A stretch of DNA of 64,000 nt from positions 496,001-560,000 of the forward strand of contig MU271151.1 of assembly GCA_021432605.1 (NCBI GenBank), in the 5' to 3' direction. This DNA is from Coniochaeta sp. PMI_546 (lineage: Eukaryota > Ascomycota > Sordariomycetes > Coniochaetales > Coniochaetaceae). Both the position numbers and the translations under genes were made by a program. The notes beneath the pieces were generated by a model. It did no database searches. It saw only the letters and a list, made by a program, of their open reading frames with translations, and was not told the origin of the DNA. This document shows, one piece after another, positions 54,458 through 64,000 of this stretch (position 1 is its first letter; each line of letters begins with the position of its first letter).

Positions 54458-55662
54458 GCTGGATTATAGGGGACATCGATCGAGTGGGAGCAATAACAAG
54501 CAGGCAGGGGGGAATTTGGGTGCAAGGTAAGTCTCAGTATTTATAATAAGCTTGACTAATACATGTTTGTCAGAGTGAAGTTTTATGTGAACTATTTAGT
54601 TTACTTCTTGAACTTGGTAACTTAACGGACGTAGTGACATATAATTAGATCTAGAGTGAGAAATGAACCGTGCCTAAGATCATGCCCAGTCCTCATTGTT
54701 AGGCATGTGAGAAAAGGAGTACAAAGCCATGAAAATCAAGCACACATTTAGAGGAGTGCCACCACAAATCTTTCTCTTGCTAAAGTTTCACTAATTTTAT
54801 ACCGGTCGTAAACCTGCCGTAGGCCATCAGCAAGGAGGAAACAAGCACCGTTCTTCCAGTTTGTATAAGTCGCATACCTTTGCTTGTATATGTCGCATAC
54901 CTTTGCTTGTATATATCTGCCTGACTTAGTCATAGACTGTTTTATCTTCTCTACTAAATCGTGGTGTTAAGACTTCTACTCGGCAGCTATATCATGCCTT
55001 CTTGCTCCGGGTGAGAGTCGTCGCATTCTTCCTAGCTGGCGCCACATTTCCCATCATAAAATTAGTCAAGAAGAAGTAACAAGGAACACGTGGTTAGTGT
55101 TGAGATATATACGATGAAAATGTCACGTCAAAATAAGGATCATGCTGCCGTGGCACTGTGTTAGCGGGTTGGCGGCATTGAATTGGAATCCAGCTTCAAA
55201 CAGGGGGATAGTTGGTGCTGATGGGGATCATACACACCTGCATGGAAAAAATTGGACGGCTAGATGATGGGAATGGGGTCGAGCTACACGGGGCAGCTCT
55301 GATCGAACCTTGAGGATTGTGTTTTTCCCTTACTCCAAATGTAAAACGCAAAGGTAAGGAATTTGTTGAATAGTCTGACTCAGAAGCTTATGCAGATCCA
55401 TGTACAAAGACTTACCCTGACTAAGGTCATTCAGCATATGCGGCGAGGCAGGACTCGATCCTGCAATACCACCACCCAGCTGTACGACTCAAGTCGACCA
55501 CCCCAACACAATCCCACCAGTCATTTGACATGCTTCCACGACAGGTCGCAAACAGCAACTTATAACGCTAAGTTCTACAGAAATGCATACGCTCCCTGGA
55601 CAACTTGTTTGGTGGCACAGTCCGAATCACATCTTCTCAAACATCGAGTAAAGGCGTTGGCC
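54458..55662. other. intergenic region with short tandem repeat
   Basis: This 1.2 kb region lies between the C2H2 gene and the citrate synthase start. It contains a 23-bp tandem repeat at 54861-54914. The frame before 55663 stays open back to about 55363 with Met codons and an Arg-rich stretch, so the citrate synthase could start further upstream. Nothing else was recognised. Confidence 0.45.
54861..54914. repeat. 23-bp tandem repeat, 2.3 copies
   Basis: Copies at 54861-54883 and 54884-54906 differ by one base; a third, partial copy follows to 54914. The unit carries TCGCATACCTTTGC. It is AT-rich and intergenic. Confidence 0.8.
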
Positions 55663-57269
55663 ATGTCCGATTCATTAACAGACTCACTGTTCGCCGCGAT
55701 CAAGATATGGAGGAACTTCTGGTACATGTCGGCCACCTCTAGCGTCTGGCTCTACCATAAGGTCCTGGGACACACGGGCATTGGACCTTCGTCCGGAACC
55801 CTCAGTGTCATCGACAACCGCACAGGCAGAAAGTATACCATACCCATTAAGAATAATGCTGTCAAGGCCCTCGACTTCATCCAGATCACCTCTGCTGGCC
55901 TGGGAAATGCTGAGGTTGCAGACCATTACGACAACAGTCTGCGAGTTCTGGACAAGGGATTCTGGAATACCGCATGTACAGAGACATCTATAACGCATAT
56001 GTAAGTCAGCAGAACGTGTCATAGCGAGCCTGGGCCTTACCATTTGACAGTGACGGCAAGATCGGATACATGCAATACCGCGACAAAGCCATCGATGAGC
56101 TTTTCAACAACAACGACTATGAAGAGGTCATGCACCTCCTTATCTGGGGCACACTTCCTACATCAGAGCAAAAGACAGCTTTTCGGCGCAGACTTGCATC
56201 GCACATGAAAGCACCCGAAGCCGTCCGAAATGCTATCAAAGCCTTCCCTTCCGATGGCTTGACTCATCCTATGTTACTAGCCGGAATAGCCGCTTTTACT
56301 GCCCTGGACAAAGGAACGCAAGCTGTGCACAAATCGAGCAAGCCAGCTTACCTTGGCAACATGGCTGCAGCAGACGACGCCATCATCCGCACCCTTGCCG
56401 CTCTGGCAACGACCGTAGCATTGGTTTACTGTCACAAACGTGGCCATGAATTCACAAATGCCGACCCGGAAACATCTTATATCGGTAATATCCTCCGGAT
56501 GATGGGTCTCACGGTCGACGGTCAGCCGAACCACAAGCTGGAGCACTGCCTGGAAAGGCTATGGGTGCTTAACGCAGACCACGGCATGACGAACTCAACG
56601 GCTGTTTTTCTCACCGCGGCTTCGACCTTGCAGGACCCGTTGTCGTGCACCGTCGCGGCTGTGGCGTCGGCGTATGGCCCGCTACACGGAGGCGCCGTGG
56701 AGATGGCGTATAAAGAGTTTGAACGGGTTGGAAGCGTCGAGAATGTGCCGCAGCTCATCGCCGATGTCAAGGCAAAGAAATACCGGCTTTTTGGGTATGG
56801 GCATCGGATCTATAAGGTCAAGGACCCGAGAGGGCGGTTAGTTAGGCAGCTCATTGAAGAGTACAAGGAGGACGTGGAGAAGAACGAGTTTCTGCGGGTG
56901 GCTATGGAGATCGACAGGGTCGCTGAAGAGGATCCCTATTTCATCTCGAGGAACTTGAAGGCGAATGCGGATCTCTATGGCTGCTTCCTGTACACTGCGC
57001 TGTGGGTTTTTTTCTTGATACGGTGTTAAAGCCTGCTGACTGACTCAAATAGGGGACTCGAGACGGATATCATCTTGGCGCTATCCTGCCTCTCTCGTTC
57101 ACCCGGCGTCATGGCTCATTGGCGAGAGAGCATGAGTAAGACGATTTCTCATCCTTCTGATGTGGTGTTGGCACTGACGGCGGTTCTAGGTGAGCCCCCT
57201 ATACTGTGGCGACCACAGCATATCTTCACCGGCACCGTGAGAGAAAACAGGACCGGATCGGCAGAGTGA
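55663..57269 (+). CDS. citrate synthase-like protein (accessory paralogue)
   Basis: Exons 55663..56000, 56051..57001 and 57053..57269, giving 501 aa. Citrate synthases condense acetyl-CoA (or another acyl-CoA) with oxaloacetate. The family marks are IDNRTGRKYTIPI at the start, TSITHIDGKIGYMQYRD, then active-site residues His290 (NADHGMTN), His325 (GPLHGGAVE), His364 (GYGHRIYK) and Asp420 (NADLYG), and PPILWRPQHIFTG at the end. The classical HADHE motif reads NADHGM, with Gly in place of Glu. The sequence differs clearly from the mitochondrial enzyme and resembles the accessory synthases found near fungal metabolite genes; no polyketide or fatty-acid synthase lies in this window. The N-terminus is uncertain: the ATG at 55663 was chosen, MSATSS at 55726 or an upstream start are alternatives. 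No PTS1 signal is seen. Confidence 0.85.
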
Positions 57270-57536
57270 AGGTAGTGACGTACAAGACGTGGTGTCTTAG
57301 CGAGTTGCCATTAGGTACCAGACTTTAGCAAGACAAGACAAGTGATTGCCAGATCAGTTGGGCGGAACTGCTGTAGTGAAATCCCTCTGTTATCGACAAA
57401 GCAAAATATGGTCCCCGCGATCGATAAGCTACGGTACTACTTGAATTTGATCGCGCTCAGACGCGTGAGCGAATGTAACACCCTAACATCACCGCGCCAG
57501 CTTCGCTATTCCACGTCGACAGCGAAGTCCTGCACA

Positions 57537-59059
57537 ATGAATACATGCACTCCCTCGCAGATCGAAGGTATGTTAAAATTGGTCATTGAAAGATCTGATT
57601 AGGCCTTAGTTCTAACATGTCTTCAAGACGATCAGTTCCGCGGGCTTGACCTTGCACTTAGCTTTCAGCCTGATCAGCAGCTCTCGGCTGCCGCTGCTGA
57701 AGATGCCATTGATGAAGGTGCTGTTATTGGCGCTGATCGGATGCGTCATCACAAAGACCTGCGGGATACACGTCATGTCACATCTGACTATGATCTAATC
57801 AATAACTGCCATCTTCCTGAAGATGTGCCGATTGACCCAGCCCTAGAAGGGACATGGCCAAGCCAGCTAGTTGGACGCGGTGCTGCCGTGTTTCAACACA
57901 CTGCTGATTTCTCTGGCCAGTCTTTGTCTGACCGCCGGGTTGACAATATTGTCGGAATCTATAACGGTTCAGCGGGGCGACAATATCCATCATCGCCACT
58001 TTCTGGACCGTATTATGCCTATGGTACCGATCTGCCAGCTACTGCTCCCGCCTTGTTCGAAGCTCCTGTCAACCACTGTTCATCCAATGACCACTGGGCT
58101 CACGGTTCATATGGAACATTGACTACCCTCCCCGCTAGCCTTAAAGAAGGTTGGGTTGACGCGTCTCCATTCGACCACGGATATGGCGCGCTGACTACTC
58201 TGCCTACACCCTCCGCCAGTCGCCCCCTCGACTTCTCGCCCGATAACCCGTATCAGGATAGCCATACCACCACCATGCATGTCCGCAATGATCCCAAGGG
58301 TCAGCCTGCTGCTGCCAGTACCACCAACATCCTGGACTGGTGCAAAAGCATGGGTTACGTCCCCTCAGACATAGTGCTTCCACAACCGAAAGAGCGCGTC
58401 AGATGGCCCCTAGAGCCCTTTCTCAGCCTCACTCCAGTTCGACAGCTGTCAGACGGAGGCCGATCACTGGTCGCATGGAAGCCTGGCAAGAAGCCATTTC
58501 CGAACTGGTATGCCCTGTTCTGCCAAGTCGCCGGGGTGCCAGCCATCACCCCGTGCGAGAAGTGCTCGAGAGGCAAGGCCATCTGGTCAGAGTGCATCGT
58601 GGCACCCACGCCCGAGTCCGCCGAGAGGATGAGAGGCTCGTGTGCTGCGTGCATGTATGGCGAAATGGGAACGAAGTGCTCGTTCTATCAAGCTTGGAAG
58701 CCTCGTAGTACGTTTACCTCCAATCATTTTGTTTCATGTTTGGTAGAGCTGACGCAGTTGTCGGGATAGTATCCAAGATATCGAAACTGTCGATCGATCA
58801 TGCAGCGACGTCTGGTCCTCCTCCAGTGCCGTCCTTTCGCCCACTCCTTCCCGCACCGCGAGCGGATCGCTTCGAGACTGCCCGAGACGGTCGACAAGTC
58901 ACTGCTACCGAGGAGATGGAGCAATTGTTTAACGAGCTGGCCGAGAACGAGAGGGAGATGGCGGAGGGTTTGAAGCGCCGGGAGGATATTGAGCTGCGAC
59001 TGCTAGCTTGTGAGATCCGCCTATCCGCTGAGCATGCCCAGCAGGGTAGTTCATCATAA
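57537..59059 (+). CDS. DUF3716 protein with C-terminal coiled coil
   Basis: Exons 57537..57567, 57628..58707 and 58770..59059, giving 466 aa. DUF3716 is a fungal Cys-rich domain of unknown function, probably a zinc knuckle. Here it covers about residues 280-330: PCEKCSRGKAIWSECIVAP, then SCAACMYGEMGTKCSFY, with the expected two CxxC pairs and two single Cys. The first 200 residues are low complexity, rich in Ser, Pro and Tyr, with a repeated YGxLTTLPxS element (HGSYGTLTTLPAS and HGYGALTTLPTPS). The end is a likely coiled coil (EEMEQLFNELAENEREMAEG). Splice signals are GTATGT/CAAG and GTACGT/ATAG; the last acceptor has an in-frame alternative 12 bases earlier. It could be nuclear, but the role is unknown. 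Confidence 0.75.
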
Positions 59060-61247
59060 GCGGTCATTATCTGCATGTTGCTCTGAGGAGTTTGTCATTG
59101 CCATGTACAGTACTAATGGTAGGAATCGAGGTTGTTCAGGACTTCTATTGACGGATTTCCACTGGCAGGCACTACGCGAGTGCTCAAGACACCCAAGCAG
59201 TGTGTGGAGTTGATATTAGCAACTGAAGCGATGTCTCAGAATGCGGACGTTCACGAAGTCTGCCAAGACAAATCTGAAGGTGTCCTCAATTGTTATTGAC
59301 CCTTGTCTTGGTTATTCTTGCCAATTCCAAGGGGCTACAAGGTCTAGTTCTAGATGTCTAGTCTAGGTAATGTACCTACTTGTGACCGTGAAGTGCTCAA
59401 GCCTTGCCTGATGAGATCTCGAAACGTTTCGCGACATGACAGCCATCTGATATGCTAATACACATTCTACCTATATGATGCCCTGATGCTTACTTTCTGT
59501 CTTATCAACAAAATCACGCCTGGCACAATTCGGACTTTACACTCTACTTGCAGGTCTCTGATTAGCTATGGTCAAGAGCTGGCCGAGGATAAGGTAATCA
59601 CAAATCGTGCCACCCGAGCTTACCGATCGCCAAGCACGGCAGTAGCCCTGGCAAGGGCCTTGGTGCCACCTTTCGACTTGCGGCGTCATTTCCCCGTGTA
59701 GGCAGATGTGGATACCAAAAGGGTCCGTTACACTGCATATCGCTTCTGCTCTCGAGGTGATCCAAGAATCGTTGAAGACAACAGACTCAAGGCAGGTTGC
59801 TGACATGCAGCAGTAGGCGCATGACGGGAACGGTAGCCGAAGCTGCCGCCGTAAAGAAAGAGTGGCAGAGCGCCTCGCGCTCTTCTAGGCATAATCTCCT
59901 CTCTTGCCGTAACTCCACTGTGGCGTCACCTTAGCCATGCAGTCGCTCATGAATGGGCTGGAGTCGTACAAAGAAGCACTAATGCTAGGTCCAAGACCCC
60001 AAAAGGGTGCTGAGCGGGAAGAGCCGGTCCGAAAGAGTCGATACGTGCCCCCAACCGGCAGAATATCGATATGCAGCTACAAAGACCCTCTCTCACAATC
60101 ATATTAAATTTCGTAGGGGTCCATTCAGGTGTGCTGACCACCTCTCTTAGCAATGCGCTCGTCTTATGATAACTGTACATTCTAGTGTGCCTGAGTGGCT
60201 GATCCATATGAGCTTGCTGACCACATGCATGAAACGGCCCACAGGCGGGACGTCCAATATTATTGTTTAACAATTCTTACCGCGGTGGCTGGTGCCATCA
60301 TACCAGTTGTCTACCCTTTGTTTTCTTACAGACTGATTTGGGTGTTTTTTTTAATTTATTTGTGCAACACGAAATCAATGTAGTCACTACATCCGATGTC
60401 AAGACGATGGGGCATCAACCCTCCAAGCTGCCTCACGACACGATAGTGCGTGGAGTCAACCCTGGGGATACTACCGTAACACCGACCACTTGGTTTGACT
60501 TCGTTGACGCTCGTACCGAAGGATCTGGAAGGAGTGACGCATTGAACTATTGCAGTCTTGAGGCGTAGCTCGAGTCGTGTCTAACCGGCTCAATCCTTCA
60601 AAGAGCAGATAGTTCATCTCGCCTATCAACTACCCACCTACACAATGTAGAAAATGGAAGGACAATGTAGGACACTGCTAGGTGACTCTAGACTGACCCC
60701 TTGCTATCCACAGCTCTAGGCTTCGAAAACTGTTAGCCAATGCTACCGCTCGCTTGACACCCTGTTCAGTCGTCCGCACTATCTCCAGTCGCCGCCTAGA
60801 ATCTCAGCAATTATCCTCAGTACTGACCATTGCTGTGCTTCGCTTACCCTAACCATTTCGGACAATGAACTGTTATTTCGTGCTACCACATCTGCTTGCA
60901 CTGTTTGGTTCGAGTCTTACATGCAGCTGCGAAGGAATGTTGCTTCGAAGTACGCAACAAGTCTAATGCATAGGAGATGTCGTACCCAAAGCGAGATGAT
61001 GCGATTATCCTGTCTTGTTCACCTACCCACTGCATCAACAAGAGGATTACCGCCGTGCCGTGCTCCGCTGTGTGCCGGAGCTTACTATGCAAGAGTGTGG
61101 CGGAAGTATCGACAGATGGCTGGAAGGCGGCCATAGCGAATGTTCTCCTGATGTTGTATCTATACTCATGTGTGCTATCAAATTATCCAACTATTAAGTG
61201 TCTTCCAAACCTTATCAGTCGCAAAGAGAAATCCGGGACAAGGCTTC
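59060..61247. other. long gene-poor region
   Basis: This is 2.2 kb without a recognised gene. Several short frames exist (e.g. 59947-60273 minus) but none is convincing. A GTCTAG-rich patch lies at 59341-59366. The last 200 bp must hold the bZIP promoter; no clear TATA box is seen. Confidence 0.45.
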
Positions 61248-62587
61248 ATGCGCCGGCCAGGAACACCCTATCGCACGCCCAATGCATCGTAGGCAAGCAA
61301 GTGATCGAGTATCATCCGGGTTTGTTATCCCTGCTCAGTGGCTCTTCGTATAGCTAACGGATAACCACATCAAGGTCTAAAGATGGAGAAGAAGAATGGA
61401 TACATATCACTGATCTTTCGGAACGGAAACGAATTCAGAATCGGGTTTCACAAAGGAACTATCGTACGCACTCACAACTCAGTCTCGAGGTGCAGAGGAT
61501 ACTAACGACTGTCCAGGTCGACGGTTGAAAGACCGAATCGAGGAATTGGAGCGAGAGAAAGCACAGTCACAATTACCGGACACAAATCACCACAACGAAT
61601 CAACGCAGGATTGTCATGTCTTCCCTGCCGCTCAGAGGAAGACCCAGGGAACAGGGCAACAAAGTAACCGAGTATCACCGTTAATACTGACGGGAAGCCC
61701 AACCTCGACATCCATGTCTTCATCGGTGTCAGAACAACAATATTATCTGAATGACTATGCCCTGGAAAACCCTATGCACATAACATCACCGTGGATAGAC
61801 AACCATGGCAGTGGAATTAGCCTCTTGGACGGCATTGCCGATTCATACTTCCAAGGTAGCGTCATATAATGCTCTTTACTGTCTTGACGCATTGATCTGA
61901 CTCACCTGCCCAGGTATTGAAGCATACGGTACCACTAGAAGCAGCTCAAGCAGCGGGACGGGACCATCCATGCCCTCGCTTCCATTTTCTCATCCGCCGA
62001 CGCCAACGCTTCATCCGGGTCCCGCAAATACAATGTGCAATTTTGCCGAAGATCCGATGCCGCGGTTGCAGAGCACCACGCTCATGCAGGGACCCGACCA
62101 TTTCCTGACTACAACACAGTCTACGGCTAGCACAGAGACAATCGCATCCCCTGCCCCTCCTTTGATACAGGATCCGGTGCATCCATCTCCGAGCAGACCA
62201 CCAGAAGAACGATTTACGCACATACTTCTCAGCATAAAACAGGCCGGATTTGAAGATATTGACTCAAGTAAGCCGTGACCTAGTCGCTATCGATACCAGT
62301 TCGCGTATTAACCCGTGAAAGTGATTCTCCAATACTATACATCAGATTTCCGATACGACTCGGTCGCACACTGGGCCCAGAAACGTAGTCGCATGGAGAG
62401 GCTTAGGCCCCTCCTTGCCGAGCTGAGTCAGGCCGCGACATCTTGGCCCGCCCAAGAGGCCGGGCAGTATCAGGACGTTATCTTGAAGATCGCTAGTCGG
62501 GTGTGTGCATCGGATATGGACTTGGATATAAGTACGCCACTGCAGGACATGTCAACTGTTCATATACTTGGTGATGGGCCTTGTTAG
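61248..62587 (+). CDS. bZIP transcription factor
   Basis: Exons 61248..61288, 61375..61463, 61517..61855, 61914..62267 and 62322..62587, giving 362 aa. The basic region and zipper start are split over exons 2 and 3: DLSERKRIQNRVSQRNYRRR, then LKDRIEELEREKAQ. The N-x2-V-S-Q-R-N-Y-R variant of the bZIP signature (N-x7-R class) is common in fungal-only bZIP proteins. The zipper is short. The middle is Ser/Pro/Thr-rich. The C-terminal domain, MILQYYTSDFRYDSVAHWAQ with RMERLRPLLAELSQAATSW and later QEAGQYQDVI, matches the conserved tail found in this fungal group. All introns are 53-86 bp. Exon 1 (MRRPGTPYRTPNA) is the least certain; it was chosen because its phase fits. Confidence 0.82.
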
Positions 62588-63074
62588 CTGAGGAACCTCA
62601 ATTACAGCAGTGCTCAGCAACTGTTGGGGAACCTGGTTTATTATATGATATGATGATCATCGGCTCAGATTTCTGGTAGTATATTCGCAATAAACAAGAT
62701 TCAACTATCCGATGCTTGACTTTCAAGGGACATGCTTGCCGGCTTGCACCACATATTTCCTGTATTAATTATCGTTCTTAAACTGTATGCTTGGTTGAAT
62801 CCGAATGCCAGGCCAAGATCGCCTGCCCACTCTCATCTTAGAAGCGAGGACTTTAAAGATTCATATGGAGAATATCTGTCTGCAGCAGTTTTGTTGGTGC
62901 AGTTGGATGTAGCTCCTTGTCATTGCCACCAATCGTCAAAAGTCATTCGATACTTAACCATTTGTAAGGAATTTACTGCTCAAATAACTAACAACAAAAA
63001 GTTTCTGCAAGCTAGTATTTTTTTGTCATAGCATGTCTATGGCAATTAATTGGCAAGTACCGCAAAATTTTCTT
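62588..63074. other. convergent 3' intergenic region
   Basis: These 487 bp between the bZIP and sulfotransferase-like stops hold both 3' ends. A gcaataaac at about 62688-62697 is a plausible polyadenylation signal for the bZIP gene. No gene was recognised. Confidence 0.4.
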
Positions 63075-63979
63075 TCACCGCTTGACCCAGGCAGCCAACC
63101 TCAACCACAGCTGCGTCGTCCACAGAGAATACAGCACAAGAGCAAGAAACGCGGCTGGCAAGACCATTCGCCTGAACACCACCTTCAACATGATGCGTAT
63201 CATCTGAAACCACCGCCGCCGCCGGCCGTTGAGAAAAGCATCCTTGTTGTTCACATTCGGGAAGGGCACCGTAGGGATATCCTTGCCTAGGAACTTACAG
63301 AGTGGCTCCCATCCCTCCGAGACATGGAAGTTCAACAATTGCTCTGGCGGTAGCATCTCGTTGATTCGCTTGTAGTGGTCAAGATATGCCTGCCTCTCGC
63401 CGTTGGGAGCCAAAATGGGCCGGATCGAGTGCTGATACATGTGATACTTCCACCAAGGCTTGGTAAAGACCGGGTCCCAAGACGCCAGCCAGTCGAATGT
63501 CTTCCACTTGGCGGCCACATCAACGGACTCCCTCATCGAAGCCATCCACTTGTCCACGTCGCGGGTGGTGAGAATGACCTTGGCATGCGGGTACGCCTTG
63601 ATGAGGTCGTCGGCGAAGAGCGAGCCTGGCATGTTGCAGGATACGTTCCATTTGCCCTTGAAGAGCTTGTCAAACTCTTTGCGGCCGTAGGTCTTGACGG
63701 TGCCTTCGAAGCGGGCTTGCATTGCTTCCAGATAGAGGTGGAGGAGATGGTTGTTCTCCGGTTGCTCTGACATGCTTGCGTGGAAGGGCTTGTAGCCTAG
63801 GATCTTAAACGCTTGGAGGATGGCTGGTGCATCTTGTTAACGGGTTGGAAGAACAATTTCGCTGGACGACACTTACACAGCGTTCCGGTTCTGGGCATTC
63901 CGAGCACCAGAACCTCCATGTTGAGGCCATCCTTTGGCGGATCCGGCTCAAGGTCGATCAGACGCGGTCCAGTGCCCAT
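63075..63979 (-). CDS. sulfotransferase-like P-loop protein with C-terminal membrane segment
   Basis: Minus-strand exons 63979..63877 and 63832..63075, giving 286 aa. It matches the fungal Sulfotransfer_4-type family (often annotated as NAD-dependent epimerase/dehydratase or P-loop hydrolase). The 5'-phosphosulfate loop is LVLGMPRTGTL near residue 25. YPHAKVILTTRDVDKWMASM is the second PAPS-contacting strand and Ser/Arg motif. LLNFHVSEGWEPLCKFLGK and PTVPFPNVNNKDAF close the domain. The C-terminus carries a basic run RRRR, then a hydrophobic segment (VLPAAFLALVLYSLWT), so the enzyme is probably anchored to a membrane facing the cytosol. The intron is only 44 bp (GTAAGT donor, ACAAG acceptor). 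Substrate unknown. The gene's start is near the right edge, and its promoter is mostly outside the window. Confidence 0.85.
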
Positions 63980-64000
63980 TGCGTCTGAGTTGATGTCTGC

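Noticed and set aside
55441-55513. tRNA-like T-arm on the minus strand (GCAGG-ATCGAGT-CCTGC followed by CTCGCCG)
   Set aside because: No matching 5' acceptor strand, and no D or anticodon arm can be folded within 90 bases. At most a fragment, more likely chance.

Overview
The window is nuclear DNA of a filamentous ascomycete (Pezizomycotina, probably a Sordariomycete or close relative). The support is direct: genes carry short 44-90 bp GT-AG introns with CTAAC/CTGAC branch points, coding DNA is GC-rich, and there are families largely confined to this group (HET-domain protein, PTH11-like 7TM receptor, Zn2Cys6 and fungal-trans domain regulators, DUF3431, DUF3716). I annotate about 28 protein genes, one tRNA-Val(AAC), two weak small genes and two gene relics. 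I saw no retroelement, DNA transposon or CRISPR.

Layout. 1-2.5 kb: the end of a short-chain dehydrogenase (SDR) gene and a regulator that keeps its fungal-trans domain but shows no zinc cluster. 3.0 kb: tRNA-Val. 3.6-14.5 kb: an anion/cation-symporter type MFS permease, a MARVEL membrane protein with a polyQ tail, a TPQ copper amine oxidase, a conserved unknown membrane-anchored protein and a DUF3431 protein. 15.2-28.3 kb: the most coherent block, with a stilbene/isoeugenol-type carotenoid-oxygenase family enzyme, a Zn2Cys6 regulator, a cytochrome P450, a sugar-porter type MFS and a vanillyl-alcohol-oxidase type flavoenzyme. 29-47 kb: 4TM protein, PTH11-like receptor, HET protein, F-box protein, SDR, an MFS, a helical-repeat protein and a monocarboxylate-type MFS. 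49-54.5 kb: a Nudix (DUF4743-type) protein and two divergent C2H2 zinc-finger proteins with SUMO-interaction-like motifs. 55.6-64 kb: an accessory citrate synthase, a DUF3716 protein, a bZIP factor and a sulfotransferase-like protein with a C-terminal membrane segment.

How the genes may work together (inference). The 15-28 kb block reads as a small catabolic cluster for lignin- or plant-derived phenolics. The carotenoid-oxygenase homologue would split a phenylpropenyl or stilbene double bond to benzaldehydes. The flavoenzyme would oxidise para-alkyl or benzylic alcohol phenols. The P450 would hydroxylate or O-demethylate, the MFS would import, and the Zn2Cys6 protein would regulate. The amine oxidase upstream also yields aldehydes but may be unrelated.

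Limits. Exon borders were chosen by eye from reading frame, splice signals and memory of family sequences. No alignment, transcript or database search was run.
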